Positions 53,937 to 64,000 of a DNA stretch of 64,000 nt are shown here, piece by piece. Source of the stretch: Temnothorax longispinosus (Eukaryota; Arthropoda; Insecta; Hymenoptera; Formicidae); the NCBI RefSeq assembly GCF_030848805.1, contig NC_092361.1:16885406-16949405 (forward strand). Reading direction: 5' to 3'. Below the pieces are notes generated by a model. It did no database searches, was not told the DNA's origin, and saw only the letters and a program-made list of their open reading frames with translations. The position numbers were made by a program, and so were the translations under genes. How positions within the stretch are numbered: the first letter of the stretch is position 1; the number at the start of each line of letters is the position of its first letter.

Positions 53937-56847
53937 ATGAGCGTTTTGACTTTCACATTTAAAGTTCTTACCATTTGCGGATGTTGGCTACCAAATTCGT
54001 GGACGTCATGGTACAAACGTATCCTGTATGATGTATATACAATCCTCATAGGTTTGCTAGTAAATACATTTACGTTGTCACAATTGATGGATTTAATTCT
54101 ATCTGTGGACAACGCTGACGACTTCGCCGAGAATTTCTATGTGACGCTTGCCAGTTTCGTGTCATGCTGCAAGATGTTTAGTTTATTGAATAATCGTAAC
54201 AATATTGCGATGCTGATCGACACTCTGATGAAGAAACCATATAGGCCTACTGAACACGATGAGATAAAGATTCGACAGAAATTTGACAAAATCGTACAGC
54301 AAGTATTTTAATAATAATTATTAGTTATGCGTAATTAGTTAAACGTAATAATGTGTTATACAGAATTAAATCGTTATGTGAGAGAATAACAGTCACACAA
54401 AAAATATTGCGCATAATATAACATATTGTCATATAATTAGGCATTGTTCATATAGGACCCAAAGCCACAAATACAAAGCACCTTTTTTTAAAAATTGATT
54501 TATTCGAGGATTAATTTTACATGACGTTAAATTAAAGTGTTAGAGTGTATTGGTTACGGCGTTATGTACGTTTCTTGTGCGTTGACCTACGTTACGTTAC
54601 GTTACGTTATCATACGAGAGTCTTGTGCGGAGGCTCTTACTATTGGTTGGTAAAGTCTAATGAAAAAGATGACAAAAAAAATCTGAAAATGTCTATTTTA
54701 CAGAACAAATACGCTCTACTACGCAACTCTGGTCGAATTGACATGTGCATTTGCTTTAGTAACACGTGTGTTTGAAGACTACAGAAAACACAGACTAGCT
54801 TTCCGAGCATGGTTACCGTTCAACTATTCTTCGCCGATGCTATTTCGAATCGCTTACGTTCATCAATCGATAAGCTTGACGGCTGGATCGGTCCTTCATA
54901 TTGCTTGCGACAGCCTAATTTGCGGATTATTGATGCACATTTGCTCTCAGCTGGAAATATTAGAGTGTCATTTGAAAAAAATCGTGGACAAGCCACATTT
55001 TCTTCGTGAATGCGTCGTACGGCATACATGCATTTTTCAGTCAGTGTTCTTTATTATTATTTTTCGAAACATACATATAAGAATATAATTAAAAGTATAA
55101 ATATAAAAATATAACCAGAAATGTTTGAAAGTTACGTCCAATCAATTTTAGATTCGCATTAATGGTGAATGAAAGATTTAGATTAACAATCACCATCCAG
55201 TTTTTAGTGAGTATGTTAGTAGTGTGCTTCAATCTGTATCAACTAACGCAGACGAGCATGTTAAGTGCGAAATTTATTCAAATAATGTTGTATATGTTTT
55301 GCATGCTGGCACAAATCTCTTTTTATTGCTGGTACGGAAATGAAGTTAAGCTAAAGGTATGCATAGATATATATTTTTAATATATATAATTTTGTATTTT
55401 TTCTCGCATTTTTTTTTGTTTTTTTTTGTACATATTTGAGATAGTATATATGCATATATTTTAATGTCTAATACACTGAGAGAACAGTATATTAATAGTT
55501 AATATACATGCTTTGTCGTTAATGTAAGAATTTTTTATGTCCGTCCCTAATAAATATTTCTTCATAATTAATATATGCTATATTGCGTATCACTGAATAT
55601 AACTACATTTATCAGTATAAAAATAATATTACTGCATACCTTTATTAATAATAAAGATTATTAGTAATAATATAACATTGACTTTCTTTGTCATAAATAA
55701 ATGTATGTTTGCGTAAAATATTTTATCAATTTCGACAAATGAAATAATTTATTTGAGATTATTGATTATACTTATATTAATAATTAATATAAATTTGTTA
55801 TTTACAAAGACATTACATTTAATATACATACAATTTCATATAAATTGATGGTATTTTTACTATACAGTTACGTATATTATTATTAAATATTACGAATTTA
55901 CATTGACATTTGTATATTTCTGACAAAGATATCAAGTCTAAACTCATGGTATATTAATAATTAAAAAAGTATTTCTCTCAGTGTATGACAGTAACATGTT
56001 AAAGATATGTCAAATTGTTGTATCACAAAAATTAATTTATACATTATTAAAGTAAAATATTAAGAGAGAGACAGAAAGAGTGAGTGAGAGAAAGAGAGAG
56101 AGAGAGAGGGCGGGTGAAAATACTTATGTTTTGAATTAGTTTATAAATTTTATTTCATTTTATCATACTTTGTATACATATAGACATATAAAATCAATTT
56201 GCAAAAAATGCAATTTGAGTCTTTCTCTATTTTATTTTAAAATTAAAGTTAAAAAAATTGAAAAATGAATTTCTCTCTCTATATATATTTTTAAATACAG
56301 AGTCAGCAACTGGTCAGTAGTGTGTTCGAAATGGAATGGTATGCATTGGATTATCCAGTGCAAAAGAGTTTGTTAATAATTATGAAACGCGGTATGGTAC
56401 CTATCGAGTTCACCAGTGCCTACGTTATCTCTGTGAATCTTCAATCATTTGTCAGTGTTAGTATAAAAATTGATTTTTAATCTAAAATTAGTGAGAAAAA
56501 CTCTATTTTTAATCAACAAAATTAGTGATTGAGTTTAAATTATAACTAAATTTATGAAGGTTTTTTTGCATTTAAGTAAACATAAATATGCAATAAATTG
56601 ATTTAAAATAGAATGTATGATTAAGTTAAACCTAACTTTTTTAGCGTTTTATGTTACACGGTTGGATAGTTTATTAAAATAATTTATAATTTAATTATAG
56701 TATTAATTTTTCCATGTTTTGTTTGTGTTGTTAAATATAAATTGTTAATTTATAATACAAGTATACATAGTAAGCAAATAATTTTATTTATTGCAGTTAC
56801 TCAAGACATCGTATTCTGCGTATAATCTGCTTCAACAAATGCGATAA
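53937..56847 (+). CDS. Odorant receptor A (7tm_6 family), five exons
   Basis: Exons: 53937-54298, 54704-55039, 55152-55356, 56301-56456, 56797-56847; 369 residues, typical length for insect odorant receptors. Seven hydrophobic segments fit the family: about residues 31-50, 66-84, 121-140, 170-200, 252-275, 282-301 and 345-368. The C-terminal third has the conserved layout FYCWYGNEVKLK (end of exon 3), FEMEWY and LLIIMKR (exon 4) and LLKTSYSAYNLLQQ (exon 5). It would act as an odour-tuning subunit with Orco, with inverted membrane topology. Exon phases (2, 2, 0, 0) match OR-B exactly. Intron 1 needs a GC donor (CA|GCAAGT); the nearest GT would give the wrong phase for exon 2. Intron 3 is long (944 bases) because it holds a MITE and a GA repeat. 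A polyadenylation signal AATAAA lies at 56982-56987. The gene is intact if the GC donor is used. Confidence 0.85.
54588..54610. repeat. (TTACG)n repeat in OR-A intron 1
   Basis: Four to five head-to-tail copies of a 5-bp TTACG/ACGTT unit lie in the intron, about 100 bases before the exon 2 acceptor. Confidence 0.8.
55473..55984. mobile_element. Tc1/mariner-type MITE in OR-A intron 3
   Basis: The termini CACTGAGAGAA (55473-55483) and TTCTCTCAGTG (55974-55984) are exact inverted repeats, each flanked on the outside by TA, the target duplication of Tc1/mariner-like elements. The inverted similarity continues inward (TATTAATA-TTAATATAC-ATG). It is AT-rich and has no transposase. It accounts for most of the length difference between intron 3 of OR-A and OR-B. 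Confidence 0.75.
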
Positions 56848-57949
56848 TAAAATAGTAAAAGTACGAAAGTAAAAGAAAATTAATATTTATGTTTGTATAA
56901 ACGTTATCTTTGTACGAAACAAATGTGCGTATAAAAGTAAAACATTAAGTTAGAATATCGTAATCAATAATTTGTGTATTAAATAAAATTACTAGATAAA
57001 AAGATATCTCATATGTTGTACAATATTTCCTCTTGTGCGCACCATTTATAGGCAATATCTTTATAATACTTTAAAACTTTTACTCACGGTTTATGTCAAC
57101 GGTATGATTATCTTAATATGTTTAATATGTTTGTTAAATTGTTATTATGTTTGTGAGAATTTGTTCAATTACTTGTATTTTAAAAATCATGTATATATTA
57201 AAAATATTTAAAATTTTACTATTTGAAGAAATAGAGCAGTCAACATAAAGAGAGAAGATTTTCGCTACTGTCGCTACTGCCACTTATACAATCAGCTTGA
57301 AGTAAAACAATTTTTCAGTAAAAGAAATATACTTAATTATTCACGACGGTGATCGAGGACTTTTATTCTTTATTCTCAATACTTCGCAAGACATTATTTT
57401 ATTCATGATTTTATTTTCATAGAGCTACATGTCATAGTAATATGAGACTTATATCTAACGATTGCATTTTTCTCTACTTGATATATGACAAAATTATCTG
57501 AGGAACACAGTTGTACAATTTGAATAATAAAAATCTTGATTCACAAAGGGAGGCAGAGAATATCTTCGTCAGAAAATTGCGTGGCTATAGATAACATCGT
57601 CAGTCTCTTCAAAGCTTTTATTGCGAGCTATACCACTGTAGAAACGATTTTGACGTTACTGCAATCAAAGATATTTTGTCGAGTGATAATTTTTCGATAG
57701 CTAAGTATTTTAATTACTAGTTTACATAACGTAGTGTATATAATTTATCTGTAAATTAATTTACGATAAATAATTATGTAATATGCTTATCTGCGACATT
57801 GTCTTCGAAATAAATGGAAAGAGATATATGTTGAACGTATCTTTCGTCACATACGGGAAATAGACGGAGAAAGTTACAATGCGCGTGTTAGATTTTACAC
57901 TTAAAATCTTAACATTCTGTGGTTGCTGGGTACCGGATTCCTGGACGTC
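56063..57949. repeat. Segmental duplication, source-side copy
   Basis: This block runs from a GA microsatellite in OR-A intron 3 through exons 4-5, the intergenic spacer, and the first ~71 bases of OR-B coding sequence. It closely matches 61082-62953, with scattered substitutions and small indels. Similarity falls sharply on both sides. The functional exons are on this side, so it is taken as the source. Confidence 0.9.
56848..57878. other. OR-A/OR-B intergenic region with OR-B promoter
   Basis: About 1 kb of AT-rich DNA contains the OR-A 3' end and the OR-B upstream region. It is almost entirely duplicated upstream of OR-C. No confident core promoter motif was identified. Confidence 0.5.
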
Positions 57950-59772
57950 ATCATATAAACGCGTAATCTACCATGTACATACATTTTTCGTGCTTGTGTT
58001 AGTAAACACATTTACCTTATCACAATTACTGGATATTATTCTTACCGTGGACAATGCAGACGACTTCACCGATAATTTTTACATGTTACTTACAACGACC
58101 GTCGTTTGTTGTAAAATGTTTAGTATGTTGGTAAATCGCAAAAATATTGCAATGTTAACCAATATACTTACGGAGAAACCATGTAGACCATTGGAATCAA
58201 AAGAAATGGAAATTTATTACAAATTTGATAAGGGCATGCAGTAAGTACCTTGAAAATGCCAAATAATTCTATAATTATAATTAAATTAACTGCTTAGTTA
58301 TACGAAACATACGATATAATTTTAAAATAAAAACTAGAGATTTAAATATTTCTGGTCGATATTGTTCACATTTTATATCTCTAAGTAGTAAATTAAAATA
58401 TGTATAATATTATAATTTAAAAAATACAATAATATTCTAATATTACTAAAATTACATATTAAGAATATTAAGAATATTAAGAAACATTACATATTAAAAA
58501 AAAAAATAGTAAATTGATATTAAGTGATAGATTGAATTACAAATGAAACGCGACAATGTCTACAGCTATTTTGCAGAGCAACCACGATACATTATGCAAT
58601 TCTGGTTGAGACGACTTGCGTGTGCATTACGTTAACGTCGTTACTCACGGACTTCAGAAGACGGACATTGACATTCAGAGCCTGGTTACCGTATGATTAT
58701 TCATCGCCAGTTTTATTTTACATCACGTATGCTCACCAACTGATAAGTTTGATAATCGGATCCGTCCTTCAAGTTGCTTGCGACGGCCTGATTTGTGGAC
58801 TATTGGTGCACATTTGCTGCCAAATTGAAATACTGGAATCTCGTTTGAGAAGAATAGCACACGAGCCTGATATTCTTCATGAATGCATTCTGCAACACAA
58901 TCGTATTTTTGAGTTTGTATTTATGATGTATTTATGATACAGTTAATATCACAAAAGTATTAATATTATTGTGTTAATAAAGATGTTAATGCAGTGGTAT
59001 TTTGACTTGCAGATATTAAAATGACAAAATGTATTTAATTGCAGCTTTGCTATCACGGTCAATGAAAAGTTCAGGTTTACTATTGCTATTCAATTTATGG
59101 CGAGCACATTGGTGGTGTGTTTCAATTTATATCAATTGACTAGGTCGACCACGACTAATGCAAAATATGCTCAGCTGGCGTTATATATGTGCTGCATGCT
59201 GACGCAAATCTTTTTTTATTGCTGGTATGGAAATAAGGTGAAACTAAAGGTACGTGATTCTTTAAAATAATAATTATGAATAAATAATAATTTAAACAAA
59301 TAAATCAATTAGGTATAGTAAATAATAATTAAATTAATTATTTTTTTATACAATTGATGTTAATATTTTAATATTATTTTATCACAAATATAGAGCCGAC
59401 AACTTGTGAGTAACATTTTCGAAATGGAATGGTATATGTTGGATCAGAATGTTAAGAAAGCTTTATTATTGATTATGAAACGTAGCGCAATACCCATTGA
59501 ATTCACCAGCGCTTATATTATTTCTATGAATCTTGATTCTTTTGTGGGTGTTAGTATAAAATGTTTGTTTTATCACAGGATTAAATGAATCTAATTGGAT
59601 TTGCAATTAATAACAATATTATAAATTTATCCAAATAAAGTAAAATAAATTGTTTTAGTTTATTTTTGTATATTTTTTTCTTAAATTATTTCTAATTAAA
59701 TTTTCTAATATTTATTTTTTACAGTTGCTTAAAACATCATATTCAGCTTACAATATCTTGCAGCAAGTGTAA
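57879..59772 (+). CDS. Odorant receptor B (7tm_6 family), five exons
   Basis: Exons: 57879-58240, 58577-58912, 59045-59249, 59394-59549, 59725-59772; 368 residues. Exons 1-4 have the same lengths as OR-A, and the first donor is a canonical GTAAGT. Family hallmarks are FYCWYGNKVKLK, FEMEWY, LLLIMKR, FTSAYIISMN and the C-terminal LLKTSYSAYNILQQV. Strong resemblance to OR-A across the whole protein marks a tandem duplicate, expected to be an odour-tuning subunit partnering Orco in olfactory neurons. Introns are short (336, 132, 144 and 175 bases). The donor of intron 2 (GTTTGT) is weak but at the homologous position. The start ATG follows AGTTACA and begins MRVLDFTLK, the same start as OR-C. A possible AATAAA lies at 59924-59929. 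Ligand cannot be predicted. Confidence 0.92.
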
Positions 59773-61081
59773 TACAAACTGATACGATAAAAATAGTAAT
59801 TACAATAATTTATAACATTGTAATTTGCATTCAAATAATTTTAAGAAATAATGTAAACAGAAACAATAGAATATTATAATTAATATTGATTATGGTAAAA
59901 CAGTAGTGTTTGTTAGTTAAAAGAATAAAAAGAAGTTATTTATGTTTATCTTTCTACGATAGTAGCAATCGAGTTTAGTAAGAAGATTATTATATGCTTG
60001 CGTACACGTAGTGTACGCTACGCGTTTATGCAGTGATGACCAAGAATTTGGTCGCCAACATCCACATATCGTTAAAAGTATAAAAGTCAAGTTAAGTATG
60101 CGTATTTTTTAAAAGATTATCTTCTTTTATATCACCTGCGAAGCACACAATACATGTAATTGTTTTCTGTAAACTTTGTGTAACGTACAATATTATTAAT
60201 TAAACGTAACTTTAAAGTAATTTGCAATTTTGTCAATTAAAGAATGCTTCTATATTTATATCTTAAATGCCACCCGGGGTCCAGCGGACCCCAGACCCTT
60301 TAGAATGAAATGTTTTCAAATGTTCTTGCCAAAAATAGAGCTCATGCTCCCATTGATGATAGTTGAGTAATTGACCTACCCGTTTGTACACTTAGCAGTA
60401 CTCGGTTTACTTAATTTTTTATACTACGTTGAAATTGAAATTTTAACAATATAAGCATTTTATTCTCTTTTCTAAGCCTTGAACAACATTGAAAATAATT
60501 TTCATAACTAAATATAAAAAAATCAATGAGTAAAAAGACATTTTTCATGCTGGGGTCTTTTAGACCCCATGTGTCATTTACGAGATTCTTGAGAGGTGTG
60601 GCATTTAAGGGTTAATAGATATTTCTTTATTTTCTATTATTTACAAATGATATTTGTAAATAATAAAAATATTACATTTCTACCCATATAAGCTTCCTAA
60701 TTAATTTAATAATTGTAAGTAAACATTGTGATATTTGCCATAAAGAAATAAATCAAATTATTATTATAATAAAAAATACTTTAAGCGATCACAATTGGTA
60801 AGTATAGTAAACGCCAAAATCTTTAGACTGACTGGCAAATGTCGACAGTCTATACAGCTTTGTTGTCGGATCGAATTTCTTAGATGTAGATATCCATATT
60901 TGTGTCCATAATTCCACCCTTCGCAACTGGTAAATGCATGGCATTAAACATTTCATAACGTATCCCTCACAATATATTTTACCTCGTAAAATAATATATT
61001 TATGAGTCGATATGCGACATGGTAACAAAATTCACATACTTTACGGTAATATATCTTTAGATGCAATATTTTTCAGAAGCG
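59773..61081. other. OR-B to duplicated block spacer
   Basis: AT-rich DNA containing the OR-B 3' end and one piggyBac-like MITE. A reverse-strand frame at 60,789-61,028 lacks an ATG start, is closed by a stop immediately upstream and resembles nothing known. Confidence 0.5.
60262..60615. mobile_element. piggyBac-like MITE
   Basis: CTTAAATGCCAC at 60262-60273 is the exact reverse complement of 60598-60609. The right end continues GGG-TTAA, the usual CCC terminus and TTAA target of piggyBac elements; the matching left TTAA-CCC has decayed. Palindromes lie near both ends: GGGGTCC-AGC-GGACCCC (60276-60292) and GGGGTCT-TTT-AGACCCC (60552-60568). No transposase is encoded. Confidence 0.75.

Positions 61082-61086
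<5 letters not shown>

Positions 61087-61134
<48 letters not shown>
61087..61134. repeat. (AG)n microsatellite
   Basis: About 48 bases of nearly pure AG repeat mark the left junction of the duplicated block. The source copy has a shorter, interrupted GA tract at 56,063-56,108. Confidence 0.9.
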
Positions 61135-61135
<1 letters not shown>

Positions 61136-61329
61136 GGGGGCAAATACTTATGTTTTGAATTAGTTTATGAATTTTATTTCATTTCATCATACTTTATATA
61201 CATATAGACATATAAAATCAATTTGCAAAAAATGCAATTTGAGTCTTTCTCTATTTTATTTTAAAATTAAAGTTAAAAAAGTTAAAAAACTTAAAAAATA
61301 AATTTTTCTATATATATTCTTAAATATAG

Positions 61330-61816
61330 AGTCAGCAACTAGTCAGTAGTGTGTTTGAAATGGAATGGTTTGCGTTGGATTATCCAGTGCAAAAGAGTTT
61401 GTTATAATAATTATGAGACGCGGTATGGTATCTATCGAGTTCACCAGTACCTACGTTATTATTTCTGTGAATCTTGAATCATTTGTCAGTGTTAGTATAA
61501 AAATTGATTTTTAATCTAAAATTAGTGATTGATTTTATATTATATAATAGCCAAAATGAAGGTTTTTTTGCATTTAAACATAAATATGCAGTAAATCGAT
61601 TTAGAATAGAATATATGATTAAGTTAAACCTAACTTTTTTAGCGTTTTATGTTACAGTTAAATTGTTTGTGTTGTTAGAAATAAATTGTTAATTTATAAT
61701 AAATTGGTTATTATTAATTTATAATACAAGTACGTAAGCAAATAATTTTATTTATTGCAGTTACTCAAGACATTACATTGTATTCTGCGTATAATCTACT
61801 TCAACAAATACGATAA
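61330..61816 (+). pseudogene. Odorant receptor pseudogene fragment (copy of OR-A exons 4-5)
   Basis: The exon 4 copy (61330-61490) and exon 5 copy (61761-61816) keep their flanking AG acceptors, and the exon 4 copy keeps its GTTAGT donor. A 2-base insertion after the LL codons of the LLIIMKR motif causes a frameshift and stop. A further 3-base insertion occurs in exon 4, and a 5-base insertion disrupts exon 5. No copies of exons 1-3 lie upstream. It is a passenger of the segmental duplication and cannot encode a receptor. Confidence 0.92.
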
Positions 61817-62882
61817 TAAAATAGTAAAAATACGAAAATAGAAGAAAATTAATATTTATATTTGTATAAACGTTATCTTTGTACGAAACAAATGTGTATA
61901 TAAAAGTAAAACATTAAGTTAGAATATCATAATCAATAATTTGTGTATTAAATAAAATTACTAGATAAAAAGATATCTCATATGTTGTACAATATTTCTT
62001 CTTGTGCGCACCATTTATAGGCAATATCTTTATAATACTTTAAAACTTTTACTCACGGTTTATATATATGTCAACGGTCTGATTTTTAATATGTTTAATA
62101 TGTTTGTTAAATTGTTATTATGTTTGTAAGGATTTGTTCAATCACTTGTATTTTAAAAATCATGTATATATTAAAAATATTTAAAATTTTACTATTTGAA
62201 GAAATAGAGCAGTCAACATAAAGAGAGAAGATTTTCGCTACTGCCGCTACTGCCACTTATCATAGAATCAGCTTGAAGTAAAACAATTTTTCGGGAAAAG
62301 AAATATACTTAATTATTCACGACTGTGATCGAGGACTTTTATTCTTTATTCTCAAGTATACTTCGTAAGATATTATTTTATTCATGATTTTATTTTCATA
62401 GAGCTACATGTCATAGTAATATGAGACTTATATCTAACAATTGCATTTTTCTTTACTTGATATATGACAAAATTATCTGAGGAACACAATTGTACAATTT
62501 GAATAATAAAAATCTTGATTCACGGAGGGAGGCAGAGAATATCTTCGTCAGAAAATTGTGGCTATTTTGAGCGTGGCTATAGACATTCGATAACATCGTC
62601 AGTCTCGTCAAAGCTTTTATCGCGAGCTATACTACTGTAGAAACGATTCTGACGTTATTGCAATTAAAGATATTTTGTCGAGTGATAATTTTGTCGATAG
62701 CTAAGTATTTTAATTGCTAGTTTACATAACGTAGTGTATATTAATTTATCTCTACAAAATTAATTTACTATAAATAATTATGTAATATGCTTATCTGCGA
62801 CATTGTCTCCGAAATAAATGGAAAGAGATATATGTTGAACGTATTTTTCGTCATATACGGGAAATAGACAGAGAAAGTTACA
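61817..62882. promoter_or_regulatory. Duplicated OR-B upstream region in front of OR-C
   Basis: This near-copy of the OR-A/OR-B spacer includes the whole ~1 kb before the start codon, so OR-C probably carries the cis-regulatory sequence of OR-B. Differences are small indels and point changes. Promoter function is inferred from position. Confidence 0.55.
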
Positions 62883-64000
62883 ATGCGTGTGTTAGATTTT
62901 ACACTTAAAGTCTTAACATTCTGCGGTTGCTGGGTACCGGATTCCTGGACGTCTCCCCACAGACGTTTGCTGTATCATGCATATACAATTTTTATATTTG
63001 TACTAATAAGTACGTTTACGCTGTCGCAGTTTTTGGACTTGATCCTGAGCGTGGACAACGCGGACGACTTTATCGATAATTTTTACATGTTGCTTGCAAT
63101 GATAGTTTCCTGTCAAAAAATGCTTAGTTTGTTAATAAATCGTAGTGATATCGCATTGCTAACGGACATCCTTAGGAAGAAGCCGTGTGAACCGATCGAT
63201 CTAGAGGAAGTGGAAATTCGACAGAAATTTGATAAAATTATTGAGTAAGTATTATGACGTAACAGCTTTCTAATTATTATAGGAATTAAATATAATTTAT
63301 ATTCGTATTATTTGAAATTTGCCATTAAATTTGACTATAGTAAACTATAGTGAATTTAGAATTAGTCAATTGGTCTTTCAGTATAATATTAATTTTTGTC
63401 AATACTAATTGTAAGTTATTAAATTGGAGCTCTATTACAAATCTCTCTTATATTATTTATAAAAGACATTATATGTTTAATTTTTTTTTGCGTCTGCTTT
63501 TACATAACGCTTTGTTTTCTATTAGATTAATTTAGTAAAAGCTCATATTAGTATAATTTTTTCGGAAAAATATTGCATACCACCACTTTATTTTAGAAAA
63601 TATATCGATTGCAGCAGATAATATTGACGAAGATATTAAATAATAAGTGAGATGTAAAACCGCTTGTAGTTACTTACAGGATGAATACGCTGCATTATGC
63701 GATTTTAGTTGAATTCTCAAGTTCGTTCATGGGAGTAAGATCATTCTTTACGATCTACTGGGAGAAGAAGTTAACATTCAGAGCGTGGTTACCATTCGAC
63801 TACTCAACGACAGTACTTTTTCACTTTACATATTTCCACCAATTAATAGGCTTGCTTGTTGGAGCTATTATGCATGTTGCTTGTGACAGCATAATATGTG
63901 GACTACTGTTGCATATATGCTGTCAAATAGACATACTGAATTCTCGCTTGAAAAAAGTCGTGTATAACCCAGAAATTCTTCGTGACTGTGTCACTCATCA
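62883..64000 (+). CDS. Odorant receptor C (7tm_6 family), partial at window edge
   Basis: Exon 1 is 62883-63244 and exon 2 starts at 63680 and runs off the window; about 227 codons are visible. Exon 1 length (362 bases) and its phase-2 GTAAGT donor equal those of OR-B. Exon 2 continues E-MNTLHYAILVE and contains FRAWLPFDYS, HVACDSIICGLLLHICCQ and LKKV, all in register with OR-A and OR-B. No stop or frameshift is seen, so the gene appears functional as far as visible. The first ~24 codons and the upstream DNA nearly match OR-B, whereas the rest is clearly more diverged, so it is a chimera of a recent copy and an older paralog. Exons 3-5 should lie within about 1-2 kb beyond the edge. Confidence 0.9.

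Larger units (their letters stand above)
61082..62953. repeat. Segmental duplication, derived copy
   Basis: This is a copy of 56063-57949, beginning in a long (AG)n run. It ends inside OR-C exon 1 at GACGTC, where similarity to OR-B drops abruptly. It contains a broken copy of OR-A exons 4-5 and a full copy of the OR-B upstream region. Confidence 0.9.

Noticed and set aside
60789..61028. Reverse-strand 79-codon frame between OR-B and OR-C
   Set aside because: Starts with TTG, not ATG, with a stop two codons upstream; no recognised similarity.
1..64000. CRISPR arrays, operons, rRNA genes
   Set aside because: The window is eukaryotic in character; no regularly spaced direct repeats or rRNA sequence were seen.

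Overview
The window looks like insect nuclear DNA, most likely from a hymenopteran and plausibly an ant. The grounds are AT-rich non-coding DNA broken by CpG-rich islands, spliceosomal genes with short introns, and a same-strand tandem array of insect seven-transmembrane odorant receptors (7tm_6 family) at the right end. No species can be named from sequence alone.

Layout. Positions 1-52,000 are nearly gene-free. The one exception is a compact two-exon gene on the + strand at 8,613-9,527. It encodes a 161-residue protein with an N-terminal linker-histone (H15) winged-helix domain and an Arg/Lys-rich tail carrying SPNR and SPKR motifs. This is the architecture of a linker-histone variant or a sperm nuclear basic protein. 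The rest of this part holds CpG-rich low-complexity patches, microsatellites, and palindromic or terminal-inverted-repeat elements that look like MITEs. The clearest MITE is a 536-bp hAT-like element at 50,885-51,420 with near-identical 8-bp target duplications and an internal run of T-tract/palindrome repeats.

From 53,937 to the right edge lies the odorant receptor cluster, all on the + strand. OR-A (53,937-56,847) and OR-B (57,879-59,772) are complete five-exon genes of 369 and 368 residues with identical exon phases and equal lengths in exons 1-4. OR-C (62,883 to the edge) is cut off by the window in exon 2. Between OR-B and OR-C are a piggyBac-like MITE and a ~1.9-kb segmental duplication. 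The duplicated block carries the last two exons of OR-A (now a frameshifted pseudogene fragment), the OR-A/OR-B spacer, and the first ~24 codons of OR-B. OR-C therefore has a recently copied OR-B promoter and N-terminus joined to a more diverged receptor body.

How the genes work together. The receptors would each act in olfactory sensory neuron dendrites with the co-receptor Orco, which is not in this window. Tandem duplication and segmental exchange are visibly diversifying the cluster. The histone-like gene has no evident functional link to the receptors. Most other open frames in the left 52 kb are short, lack ATG starts or splice support, and coincide with low-complexity GC-rich DNA; they are not called as genes.
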